Assembly: GCA_934045905.1 (NCBI GenBank)
Contig: OW203767.1
Location: 11,597,073-11,661,072, forward strand
DNA from: Leuctra nigra
Lineage: Eukaryota > Arthropoda > Insecta > Plecoptera > Leuctridae
Length of the DNA: 64,000 nt
Reading direction: 5' to 3'
Below the pieces are notes generated by a model that ran no database searches, was not told where the DNA came from, and was given only the letters and a program-made list of their open reading frames with translations. Positions 21,930 through 31,700 of the stretch are shown piece by piece (the stretch's first letter is position 1; each line of letters starts with the position of its first letter). The position numbers and the translations under genes were made by a program.

Positions 21930-23708
21930 TACTGTATAATAAACTACGAAAATAAACACTCGAAACACTGTACACTTCTATGATTCAATGAAGCACACGA
22001 GACGCGTAAGATTGAACCTATGAATGAACTCAATGAGTGATAGTCAACAACTAATGATATTCAGCAAAGTACAGCTGTATTATACTAAGTGTAAGAAAGA
22101 TTCTGACATCAGACATCCTAAAGGATAAACTCGCAACACAGTTCAGAATGCGCATAAACGTATGCGCAGAAACCAAAACGTATAGTCAGCAGACCTATCC
22201 TTAAATGCATACACCCCTATTCCCAAATCGAACTCTGCTATTCGCTGTCCTCCGTGTGACGTAGATACCTTTTCTCACGCCCACTGACCTGATTTTCAAA
22301 GCACCTGTGCCAAGGGTTGGGCAGCGCACCCTCATTTCTATTGTTTAAGAAGGGATGTCCGTTAAAGATTAGTCTAAAGAAAACCAATGAAGCGTACTAT
22401 ATAGGTACTCAGCTGTAAGCATTAACAATGGAGTTTAACCCTTGCTCCTATTGATGACTAATTAATGTCACTCATCGACTGATAATTGCTGTTTTTAAAG
22501 AAAGATAATGAAGAGGGATTACGATACAAAAGACTACTTATAAGTGGGTGGACACACCCTAAACAATGATTAAAAGGTTCGATAGAATATCTTTCGATAC
22601 AAATTATGATATTTTAATATGAAAAATAAGCACTACACTGCGTACTATCAGAAAAAACTTTCTGAAACACTTACATCTACATTCATAACAGAGAAATAGA
22701 AAGTAAACACTAAATTTGAAACTATATACCCTTTAGCCTTCATAAAAGAAAACGCACAATCGGTAAAAGATACTATGAATTTCAACACAAAATGCATAAG
22801 TACCTAGCAGAAAGAACTAAACACAGTCTGAGAATAGGAACGTGAATATAGTAAATCAAAACCTTAAAAACTCTCCGCGTTAAGTAACAATTTAAAAACA
22901 AACCTAAAATGATAATCTTAACATGATAAGTACTGGAGCATAATTTAAAAAAATAAGAATAGAATGTAATGATTCATTAAACTTAGTACAAAATTTTACA
23001 ACATAATGTAACAATGCGAGAATTAAAGAACTCAGTACAAAACGAGCGAAGTAGAAATTCGACGAAGAATGAAAGCAAAAAGTAATGGTTAAAAGCCTGA
23101 AGTATGAAACAACAAATATTTAACTAACATAGAGTATAAACTTAATATCTTAATATCGTAAATGAAACAAAAATTAAGAAATAAAATAATATTAAAATGT
23201 TTAAAGCAAAACACTTAGTATGAAACACGAAGAAAAAAAAAAGAAATAAGAAATAAGACATGAAAAAGAAAGAAAGAAGAAAAAAAAAAGAAATAAGAAA
23301 TAAGACAAGAAAAAGAAAGAAAGAAGAAATAAAAAGAAATAAGACATATAGCTGTACTATGAAAGAACAATTAATAACAAACAAGCAATAACAATCGAAT
23401 AGACAAAATAAAACGGATACATAATAAAAAAAAAAATAAAAAAAATACAAACCGAATATAAAATAAAACTCAATACACATTACAAGCTATCAAATTTAAT
23501 TCAAATTAAGAAAGTACATATACAAAATATGCTCCATCTGAAACTAGAATAAAAAATAAATAAAATAAAACCAAGAGCTAAAGAGTCAAACAGTGAACAG
23601 GTAAGTGAAAGCATAAAAAAAAAAAATGATCATGATCACATGTAAAAAATTAAACAAATAAAATCAACAAATGTAGGAAATTGAAACAAACAACAATAAA
23701 CAAACAAC
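21930..23708. other. Non-coding interior of the left arm
   Basis: This holds the presumed promoter and leader of the left polymerase and then AT-rich low-complexity DNA. A purine-rich tract at 23228-23345 opens a Phe-rich frame on the minus strand. Its mirror in the right arm is broken by a 1-bp run-length change, so I do not call it a gene. Confidence 0.6.
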
Positions 23709-23817
23709 CGATGTATTTGAGAGTTTTCGTGGTCTGTGTCTGGAATTCTACCGCATCAACCCATATCATACGTTCAAAGCTCCATGAGTTTCTTGAAAAA
23801 TACATGTCTGGAGCTCA
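23709..23817 (+). pseudogene. Decayed PolB gene fragment, left
   Basis: About 109 bp match the polymerase segment that in the right copy spans 28697-28824, around and after exonuclease motif III (shared strings include GAGAGTTTTCGT, TGTCTGGAATTCTACC and TGTCTGGAGCTCA). It has substitutions and about 20 bp of net deletion. It runs opposite to the intact polymerase of its own arm. It is a relic of another polymerase copy and shows that the centre was rearranged before the present arms were equalised. Confidence 0.8.
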
Positions 23818-23959
23818 ACCAATCAATTTAGTTAAGTTCGCCAATCAAACACAGTTCATTATAGAAATATAGATGTTTTTGATTAATTTTCTTCAAACAT
23901 TCCTGCAACTCAGGAATGTCCCTTGCTCGGAGTCCGGTGTCGGAGCGTCGGAGTCCGGT

Positions 23960-23980
23960 GTTGATAAGTCAATTATCAAC
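23960..23980. repeat. Hairpin at the inner end of the left arm
   Basis: GTTGATAA and TTATCAAC form a perfect 8-bp stem around GTCAA, 8 bp before arm symmetry stops. The right arm has the mirror. It may be the point at which a strand snapped back to form the palindrome. Confidence 0.5.
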
Positions 23981-23988
23981 AAGGGGCC

Positions 23989-24300
23989 AGACGTTCGCAT
24001 AAAGATTATTTAAAACTTCGGTTGAAGGATTAATTCGTTACAATCGGTTTGTTCGGTTTGGCTGGGGGGGGTGTTCGGACACTTGGTTCGGTTCCATGGA
24101 TTCCTAGATAAGAAAAACAGCGACTGAATTATCAGCTCTAATGGACGTTTCGGCTTATTCAGTCGGTCGTTTTGATCGGTTCGAACCGCTTTGTGGTTTC
24201 ATTCGGTTCGGTAAATTGGTTCTACTCATTCGGTTATTTCAGGCGGTTTGGTATAAGTCGGTTCGGACAGTTCGGTTCGGTAAGTCGGTTCGACTCGTTC
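23989..24300. repeat. Central 312-bp loop with CGGTT-type repeats
   Basis: This is the only non-palindromic part of the element. It is full of degenerate TTCGGTTCGG/CGGTTTGG motifs, mostly in the same orientation, with a G-run at about 24063-24071. No gene is visible. It is low-complexity sequence of unknown origin. Confidence 0.7.
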
Positions 24301-24534
24301 GGCCCCTTGTTGATAATTGACTTATCAACACCGGACTCCGACACTCCGACACCGGACTCCGAGCAAGGGACATTCCTGAGTTGCAGTACAATACCTGTAA
24401 CCAATCGAATTGAACGTTATAGGTGCATAGACATAGTTATTCTGTTTCTCCATGTTTGAAGAAAATTAATCAAAAACATCTATATTTCTATAATGAACTG
24501 TGTTTGATTGGCGAACTTAACTAAATTGATTGGT

Positions 24535-24643
24535 TGAGCTCCAGACATGTATTTTTCAAGAAACTCATGGAGCTTTGAACGTATGATATGGGTTGATGCG
24601 GTAGAATTCCAGACACAGACCACGAAAACTCTCAAATACATCG
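24535..24643 (-). pseudogene. Decayed PolB gene fragment, right
   Basis: Mirror of 23709-23817 with the same degenerate match to the polymerase gene, again opposite in direction to the intact gene of its arm. Its presence in both arms shows it predates the arm duplication or was spread by gene conversion. Confidence 0.8.
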
Positions 24644-26423
24644 GTTGTTTGTTTATTGTTGTTTGTTTCAATTTCCTACATTTGTTGATTTTATTTGTTT
24701 AATTTTTTACATGTGATCATGATCATTTTTTTTTTTTATGCTTTCACTTACCTGTTCACTGTTTGACTCTTTAGCTCTTGGTTTTATTTTATTTATTTTT
24801 TATTCTAGTTTCAGATGGAGCATATTTTGTATATGTACTTTCTTAATTTGAATTAAATTTGATAGCTTGTAATGTGTATTGAGTTTTATTTTATATTCGG
24901 TTTGTATTTTTTTTATTTTTTTTTTTATTATGTATCCGTTTTATTTTGTCTATTCGATTGTTATTGCTTGTTTGTTATTAATTGTTCTTTCATAGTACAG
25001 CTATATGTCTTATTTCTTTTTATTTCTTCTTTCTTTCTTTTTCTTGTCTTATTTCTTATTTCTTTTTTTTTTTCTTCTTTCTTTCTTTTTCATGTCTAAT
25101 TTCTTATTTCTTTTTTTTTTCTTCGTGTTTCATACTAAGTGTTTTGCTTTAAACATTTTAATATTATTTTATTTCTTAATTTTTGTTTCATTTACGATAT
25201 TAAGATATTAAGTTTATACTCTATGTTAGTTTAATATTTGTTGTTTCATACTTCAGGCTTTTAACCATTACTTTTTGCTTTCATTCTTCGTCGAATTTCT
25301 ACTTCGCTCGTTTTGTACTGAGTTCTTTAATTCTCGCATTGTTACATTATGTTGTAAAATTTTGTACTAAGTTTAATGAATCATTACATTCTATTCTTAT
25401 TTTTTTAAATTATGCTCCAGTACTTATCATGTTAAGATTATCATTTTAGGTTTGTTTTTAAATTGTTACTTAACGCGGAGAGTTTTTAAGGTTTTGATTT
25501 ACTATATTCACGTTCCTATTCTCAGACTGTGTTTAGTTCTTTCTGCTAGGTACTTATGCATTTTGTGTTGAAATTCATAGTATCTTTTACCGATTGTGCG
25601 TTTTCTTTTATGAAGGCTAAAGGGTATATAGTTTCAAATTTAGTGTTTACTTTCTATTTCTCTGTTATGAATGTAGATGTAAGTGTTTCAGAAAGTTTTT
25701 TCTGATAGTACGCAGTGTAGTGCTTATTTTTCATATTAAAATATCATAATTTGTATCGAAAGATATTCTATCGAACCTTTTAATCATTGTTTAGGGTGTG
25801 TCCACCCACTTATAAGTAGTCTTTTGTATCGTAATCCCTCTTCATTATCTTTCTTTAAAAACAGCAATTATCAGTCGATGAGTGACATTAATTAGTCATC
25901 AATAGGAGCAAGGGTTAAACTCCATTGTTAATGCTTACAGCTGAGTACCTATATAATACGCTTCATTGGTTTTCTTTAGACTAATCTTTAACGGACATCC
26001 CTTCTTAAACAATAGAAATGAGGGTGCGCTGCCCAACCCTTGGCACAGGTGCTTTGAAAATCAGGTCAGTGGGCGTGAGAAAAGGTATCTACGTCACACG
26101 GAGGACAGCGAATAGCAGAGTTCGATTTGGGAATAGGGGTGTATGCATTTAAGGATAGGTCTGCTGACTATACGTTTTGGTTTCTGCGCATACGTTTATG
26201 CGCATTCTGAACTGTGTTGCGAGTTTATCCTTTAGGATGTCTGATGTCAGAATCTTTCTTACACTTAGTATAATACAGCTGTACTTTGCTGAATATCATT
26301 AGTTGTTGACTATCACTCATTGAGTTCATTCATAGGTTCAATCTTACGCGTCTCGTGTGCTTCATTGAATCATAGAAGTGTACAGTGTTTCGAGTGTTTA
26401 TTTTCGTAGTTTATTATACAGTA
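24644..26423. other. Non-coding interior and presumed promoter of the right arm
   Basis: T-rich low-complexity DNA, then a leader region. A TATATAAT box-like string lies at 25950-25957, about 470 bp before the polymerase ATG. The left arm has TATATAGT at the mirror position, so the single substitution seen here falls in a possible promoter element. No second gene is visible. Confidence 0.5.
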
Positions 26424-29400
26424 ATGGAGAACACAGTGCGTAGGAGAAAATATTTCGATTGTGAGATTTGCAGTAAATCATTTACAATGAAATCTAATTT
26501 AATTCGACATAAACGATCAGTTCATCATCATCATGAAACCATATTACATGTATGCGATCAGTGTGGTGTATCGTTCACTCGTGTTGATCATTTAATGCGT
26601 CATACTAAGTTAGACCATTCTTTCAACTGTATTATGTGTCATAAACAATTTAACACTCGTGTGAATTTATTCAATCACTTGAAAGCACATAATCAATCCG
26701 GTAATGGAGCTACTACGAATAAAAATATGATGCCTCGTCAGGAAGAAACGCCATCAACATCAAATACTGCGAGTAGCATTTCATGTGAAGAGAATGGAGA
26801 TCCTTGTGATTTCAAAGAAGCTTTCAATTCAACTGTAAAAATCCACAAGTTTAAGGGATATTATATCCGAGATCCAACCACTGAATACCGTGATGTATTA
26901 GTGTTCCTTATTGATCAGAAAGAGAAAATCAAGATTAAATTAACTGAAGATTTATCTAAATCGAAAGCAATCAAGTGGTTTATCTGCATCCAAGTACAAT
27001 ATTCACGGAAATCTGGTGACAAGGAAATCATAATTGAGCCGTATTTCAGAAGTATATGCAACATCTTACTTGAAGACACATCAGAATTCGACAGTCAGTT
27101 TAATGATGCATTTCAAACTATTACAAAAGCATGCGGCAGCTTTCAACGTCAGGGGAGTGATTGGATAGTGAACAAGATCAATGTATTGGAAGTAAAAACG
27201 GCGAAATACATTCCACTGGCTGCCAGCAGTTATATGATTCTCCCTGAGAAGCTTAGAAAAACCGTGTCAATCGTCAACATCAAGAACACCGATCAGAAAT
27301 GTTTTCTATGGTCGGTACTGGCTTATCTACATCCACAGACAAGTAACCCTCATCGTTTGACTCATTATGCAGAGCATGAAGCAGAGTTGAATATGGATGG
27401 AATTGAGTATCCTGTAATACTTCCGAAAATCGACACGTTTGAAAGACAGAACAATATCTCTGTGAACGTCTACGGATATGAAGATGGTGTTTATCCGATT
27501 AGAGTTACAAAAATCGACTGTGAACGTCATGTGAACTTATTGCTATTATCGAATGAAGAAAATAGCCACTACTTTCTGATTAAAGATCTAAATCGACTTC
27601 TTAGGTCACTGACAAAGTATAAATGTAGATCATTTTATTGTCACCGATGTCTACACAGATTCACGACACAAGTACTGTTGAAAAATCATCATACACTATG
27701 CGAGAAGCACGAACCGCAGAAGATCATGATGCCTACAGGTGAGAAAACCACCATGTCCTATCAAGAAAAGGGATTTTCATTCAAGACCCCATTCACCATC
27801 TACGCTGATTTCGAGTGTTTCGTCCGAAACATCAGCAGCTGCAAGCCGAATGAAGAAGTATCATCAACTCATAAAGCAGCACTACACGACCCGAGCAGCT
27901 ACGCATACATCGTTGTGGATTCAAATGGCAACCCGATTGGTCCACCTCAAGTCTATCGAGGAGAAAACGTTGTTGACGAGTTCCTGAACGCTCTACTACT
28001 AGAAGAAGAAAAACTTACTGAGAAGATGAAAATTAGGATCCCTCTTGTTATGTCTAAAGAAGACCAGATTAAATTCAGAGATGCTGTTGTGTGTAGTATT
28101 TGTAGTAAACCGCTAGATGGAGATCGCGTCCGTGATCATGATCATATGAGTGGTAGATTCAGAGGAGCAGCCCACAACACATGCAATATAAATGCTGTTC
28201 AAGCAAAACATATTCCTGTTGTGTTTCATAATCTGCGTGGGTACGATTCTCATTTGATTATGCAGGGGATCGGTAAAATCAAAGATAAGAAAATTTCAGT
28301 AATACCAAATAACATGGAAAAGTACATCTCCTTCTCTTTAGGCCGACTAAGATTCATTGATTCATACCAGTTCATGAGTACGTCATTGGAATCTTTAGTA
28401 AACAATCTTAGAAAGGACGGTTCAAGTAAATTCTTTCTGTTGAAAGAATTCTTTGATTCTGATTCCCTCCCACTTCTGCTACGTAAAGGGGTATTCCCGT
28501 ATAGCTATGTCGATTCTGAGGGGAAGCTGATGGAAAGCTGTCTACCTCCAAAGCCCGCCTTCAGGAATGATCTCACTGGAGATGAGATCTCCGATGACGA
28601 TTACAACCATGCACTCGAAGTTTGGCGTAAATTCAAAATTTCAAGCATCGGTGAGTACCAGGATCTATACATCACCACTGATATTCTCTTACTTGCCGAT
28701 GTATTCGAGAGTTTTCGTAGTTTGTGTCTGGAATTCTACCACATCGACCCCTGTCATACGTTCACAGCTCCAGGATTAGCCTGGCAGAGTTTCTTGAAAA
28801 TGACAGATGTTCGTCTGGAGCTCATTACTGATCTCGATATGTATCTGTTTGTTGAGGAGGGAGTTCGCGGGGGTGTGGCGATGATATCCCACCGCTTTTC
28901 AGAAGCCAATAACAAGTACATGGCTGATTTCGATCCTGGCAAACCATCCACCTACATTGTATATCTAGACTGTAACAATCTGTATGGGGTTGCAATGAGT
29001 GAATTTCTACCTCATAAAGATTTTAAATGGTTATCTGCAGAAGATATAGATAAAATTAACTTTGATGACATACCTGATGACAGTGATAAGGGATACATTT
29101 TGGAGGTTAATTTGCTGTATCCAGAGGACTTGCATGACAATCATTCTGATTATCCTTTATGTCCTGAGAAAGTAGGAATCACACGTGATATGCTCTCTCC
29201 TTACGCAGTACAGCTTTCAGATGATTTGCGCTTGAAAAGCAGCAATATTGAAAAATTGACTCCGAATCTCAACGATAAGGAGAAATACATCATCCATTAC
29301 CGTAATTTGAAGCAGTGCCTCTCTCTGGGGTTGAGATTAACCAAAATACATCGCGTGATTGAATTCACTCAGACACAGTGGTTGAAACCTTATATAGATT

Positions 29401-30230
29401 TCAACACCGTCCAGCGTGTAAAGGCACAAAATGACTTTGAAAAGGATTTTTTCAAACTCATGAACAACGCTGTATTCGGAAAAACGATGGAGAATGTGAG
29501 AAAGCGTGTAAATATTACCCTTGCCAACAATGAAAAACAGTTAAAGAAATTGATAGCTTCTCCTGCGTTTGAAAATTTTGAAATATTTTCAAACAATCTT
29601 GTTGCTGTGGAAAGGAAGCGGGCATCTCTTGTACTAGATCGTCCCATTTATGCAGGATTTACTATTTTAGATTTGAGTAAATATGTTATGTATAATTTCC
29701 ATTATAACTATGTTAAAAATAAGTATAATGAGAAAGCAGTACTATGTTTCACGGACACGGACTCTCTGTGTTATCAAATTGAGACAGAAGATCTGTACAA
29801 AGATATGGAGAAAGACATTCATTTGTTCGATACATCAAATATGTCGAAAGATCATTTTCTCTATGATGATAGAAATAAGAAAGTTTTGGGGAAGTTTAAA
29901 GATGAGATGGACGGTAGGATTGTGAAAGAGTTTGTTGGATTGCGTGCAAAAATGTATAGTCTTTTGGAAACCGATGGCCGATGTAAAAAAGTAGGGAAGG
30001 GGATTATCAAGGCTACAATGAGAAAAGAGATTAAGCATAAGAATTACAGAGACTGTTTACTTAAAAAGGTTGTGCAGAATGCTGTAATGTCCTCAATAAG
30101 GAGTTTCAAGCACGAAGTCTATACAATTCGTCAGACTAAGACGACATTATCACCATTCGACGATAAACGATATATACTCGATGATGGCATCAACACTTTA
30201 GCATATGGACATCATAGAATTAAGAAGTAG
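26424..30230 (+). CDS. Family B DNA polymerase with C2H2 zinc fingers (right copy)
   Basis: The product is 1268 aa from the first ATG (context GTAATGG). The motifs read in order. Three C2H2 fingers are at residues 13-34, 44-65 and 69-89. Exo I is YADFE (D462, E464). A C-x2-C...DHDH...H-x2-C module (C557-C587) resembles endonuclease VII/HNH zinc folds. Exo II is HNLRGYD (D608), and Exo III is Y749-x3-D753. Pol A is YLDCNNLYG (D849), Pol B is KLMNNAVFGK (1011-1020), and Pol C is TDTDS (D1111, D1113). All catalytic aspartates are present. The D-x2-N-L-Y-G form of motif A and the overall order match protein-primed-type PolB (DNA_pol_B_2) of Polintons and related elements. The N-terminal fingers may bind DNA such as the terminal repeats (inference). 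Confidence 0.92.
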   Translation: MENTVRRRKYFDCEICSKSFTMKSNLIRHKRSVHHHHETILHVCDQCGVSFTRVDHLMRHTKLDHSFNCIMCHKQFNTRVNLFNHLKAHNQSGNGATTNKNMMPRQEETPSTSNTASSISCEENGDPCDFKEAFNSTVKIHKFKGYYIRDPTTEYRDVLVFLIDQKEKIKIKLTEDLSKSKAIKWFICIQVQYSRKSGDKEIIIEPYFRSICNILLEDTSEFDSQFNDAFQTITKACGSFQRQGSDWIVNKINVLEVKTAKYIPLAASSYMILPEKLRKTVSIVNIKNTDQKCFLWSVLAYLHPQTSNPHRLTHYAEHEAELNMDGIEYPVILPKIDTFERQNNISVNVYGYEDGVYPIRVTKIDCERHVNLLLLSNEENSHYFLIKDLNRLLRSLTKYKCRSFYCHRCLHRFTTQVLLKNHHTLCEKHEPQKIMMPTGEKTTMSYQEKGFSFKTPFTIYADFECFVRNISSCKPNEEVSSTHKAALHDPSSYAYIVVDSNGNPIGPPQVYRGENVVDEFLNALLLEEEKLTEKMKIRIPLVMSKEDQIKFRDAVVCSICSKPLDGDRVRDHDHMSGRFRGAAHNTCNINAVQAKHIPVVFHNLRGYDSHLIMQGIGKIKDKKISVIPNNMEKYISFSLGRLRFIDSYQFMSTSLESLVNNLRKDGSSKFFLLKEFFDSDSLPLLLRKGVFPYSYVDSEGKLMESCLPPKPAFRNDLTGDEISDDDYNHALEVWRKFKISSIGEYQDLYITTDILLLADVFESFRSLCLEFYHIDPCHTFTAPGLAWQSFLKMTDVRLELITDLDMYLFVEEGVRGGVAMISHRFSEANNKYMADFDPGKPSTYIVYLDCNNLYGVAMSEFLPHKDFKWLSAEDIDKINFDDIPDDSDKGYILEVNLLYPEDLHDNHSDYPLCPEKVGITRDMLSPYAVQLSDDLRLKSSNIEKLTPNLNDKEKYIIHYRNLKQCLSLGLRLTKIHRVIEFTQTQWLKPYIDFNTVQRVKAQNDFEKDFFKLMNNAVFGKTMENVRKRVNITLANNEKQLKKLIASPAFENFEIFSNNLVAVERKRASLVLDRPIYAGFTILDLSKYVMYNFHYNYVKNKYNEKAVLCFTDTDSLCYQIETEDLYKDMEKDIHLFDTSNMSKDHFLYDDRNKKVLGKFKDEMDGRIVKEFVGLRAKMYSLLETDGRCKKVGKGIIKATMRKEIKHKNYRDCLLKKVVQNAVMSSIRSFKHEVYTIRQTKTTLSPFDDKRYILDDGINTLAYGHHRIKK

Positions 30231-30466
30231 GTGTAAGCTTCACGGTTTAGTTTATAGTTAAGTTTTCATAATCCAGTAGTAAAATTATATTGAATAATTC
30301 ATTAGCATTTAATTAATTATATCATATTTTTAATATTATGCCTATTACTTAAATCAAGATCAGGTCAGTAGCGTATAGAACATTAAAATTACAACAATAT
30401 TATTAAATTAGTTAGTGAGTATTGCTTGAATGTGTTTGTAGTCTGTAATGTATTTATTACATTATC

Positions 30467-30472
30467 AATAAA
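30467..30472 (+). promoter_or_regulatory. Poly(A) signal for the right PolB gene
   Basis: AATAAA 237 bp after the stop codon, in an AT-rich tail. Confidence 0.45.
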
Positions 30473-30686
30473 TTCTATTTATAAACTATATTCCGTGTAT
30501 ATCACTGATATGCCATTCATCTAATCAATCCTTGAGTAATATCCGGATAAATCCCATAACATACAACGAAGATTTGTTGTAATACATACACGATGGAATC
30601 TTATAAAACCGAGAGTATACTTGTACACCACAAGACATCGCGAACATTGCGGTTATCTATGAAGACTTACCCGTCTGATGGAGCAT

Positions 30687-30756
30687 AGCGTGTTGCGCCT
30701 CGACTTGGTGCCCTCCGGCGTCGCATCTCGGCGTGGCGTCCTCCGACGTTGCGTCC
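30687..30756. repeat. GC-rich 14-bp degenerate tandem repeat, right arm
   Basis: Mirror copy of 17597-17666. Confidence 0.6.
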
Positions 30757-31246
30757 TACCGCGTAGTATTCCGAAGATCCCCGCAGTTATGTCAAAAACA
30801 TTTACGGTAAATGAAAGCTGAGGATTAAAAATAAGATAGCCCCGATTGAGAAAAATGATGAAAAGTGTATTTTTTTTTGTTTTGTTAGATTACCATTTTT
30901 ACTCGGTTATTTATTTGTTGTATGCTTTTAGAATGCTCATTCATTAATCATTATATTAACGTGCTCAATCATAAGTAAACCAATTGCTAACACTATTGTT
31001 TATCTTGAATAGAGGGAAACAGAGGGTTAGGGTTGTTCAGCAGGTATAAACCCGATGGAGACGGGCTCTGACAGGTTTAGATCATCTGACTTAGGTTGGG
31101 GATTTACAACGCACGGTATAGCAGCTAACCTAAAATGAACATTATAATTATTTGATAAAATTTGTTTAACACTTTTCGATTAAGTAATTGGTATTTAATA
31201 CAGTTTACATAGATTTAATTAACTAGGTTTTTCGGATGATTATATG

Positions 31247-31532
31247 TTTTTGATATGTATATTCAATTAAAATGCACGTTTTGATATGCAAATTCAATTA
31301 AAATGCACGTTTTGATATGCAAATTCAATTAAAATGCACGTTTTGATATGCAAATTCGATTAAAATGCACGTTTTGATATGCAGATTTGATTTAAATGCA
31401 CGTTTTGATATGCAAATTCAATTAAAATGCACGTTTTGATATGCAAATTCGATTAAAATGCACGTTTTGATATGCAGATTTGATTTAAATGCACGTTTTG
31501 ATATGCAAATTCGATTAAAAATTCGATTAGAA
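31247..31532. repeat. Subterminal 31-bp tandem array, right
   Basis: Mirror of the left array, with the same nine units in reverse order and the same octamer content, ending 78 bp from the element end. The unit order agrees exactly by eye, so the array was copied as part of the arm. Confidence 0.85.
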
Positions 31533-31610
31533 TGCGCCTAGCACTCTAGTACTACCCGATCCTCGTAAATCCTCTATATGGTGTTTTGCAATCCCTAGTA
31601 AACCACTACT

Positions 31611-31616
31611 ATCATG
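31611..31616. repeat. Target site duplication, right (ATCATG)
   Basis: Directly follows the CACTACT end of the element and matches 16737-16742. Confidence 0.85.
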
Positions 31617-31667
31617 AAATAAAAAATTGAAAGTAAGTATTTGGTATAACCCTTGCTTTATGGTATA

Positions 31668-31700
31668 ACCTAGGACTATTACTCAGTAATCGTCCTAGGT
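31668..31700. repeat. 33-bp near-perfect palindrome
   Basis: ACCTAGGACTATTACT, a single C, then AGTAATCGTCCTAGGT. The 16-bp arms have one mismatch. It lies 58 bp outside the right end of the Polinton-like element. Confidence 0.7.

Larger units (their letters stand above)
16743..23988. repeat. Left arm of the palindrome
   Basis: It mirrors the right arm with positions summing to 48353 in the outer part. Differences seen by eye are C22397 against A25956 (expected G), A23255 against A25098 (expected T), a 10-A versus 11-T run (23280-23289 and about 25063-25073), C23946 against A24343, and about 63 bp missing from this arm near 23900. The polymerase genes appear identical. Confidence 0.85.
16743..31610. 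mobile_element. Palindromic Polinton/Maverick-like element, PolB-only
   Basis: This 14,868-bp unit begins AGTAGTGGTTTACTAGGG and ends with its complement, flanked by the 6-bp duplication ATCATG. 16743-23988 is the inverse of 24301-31610, so the terminal inverted repeats take up nearly the whole element. Each arm contains one full family B DNA polymerase gene reading outward, toward the element end. Both ends have 31-bp tandem repeats. Polintons normally carry integrase, PolB, ATPase, protease and capsid genes between TIRs of a few hundred bp; here only PolB is found. 6-bp TSD, AG...CT ends and protein-primed-type PolB support the assignment. Other PolB-bearing selfish DNA, such as linear plasmids or virus-like elements, is an alternative. 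Confidence 0.8.
24301..31610. repeat. Right arm of the palindrome
   Basis: Inverse of 16743-23988. It is longer by about 64 bp, mainly through an extra segment at about 24388-24453 that the left arm lacks. It holds the second intact polymerase, the mirror pol fragment, the 14-bp GC-rich repeat and the 31-bp array. Confidence 0.85.

Noticed and set aside
23142..23480. Phe-rich 112-codon frame in the left arm, membrane-protein-like
   Set aside because: It comes from A/G-run DNA, and its mirror in the right arm is split by a 1-bp run change.
16743..31610. The palindrome might be a long-read hairpin or assembly artefact
   Set aside because: The flanks differ on the two sides, a 6-bp target duplication brackets it exactly, and the arms carry real differences. 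It stays worth checking with reads.
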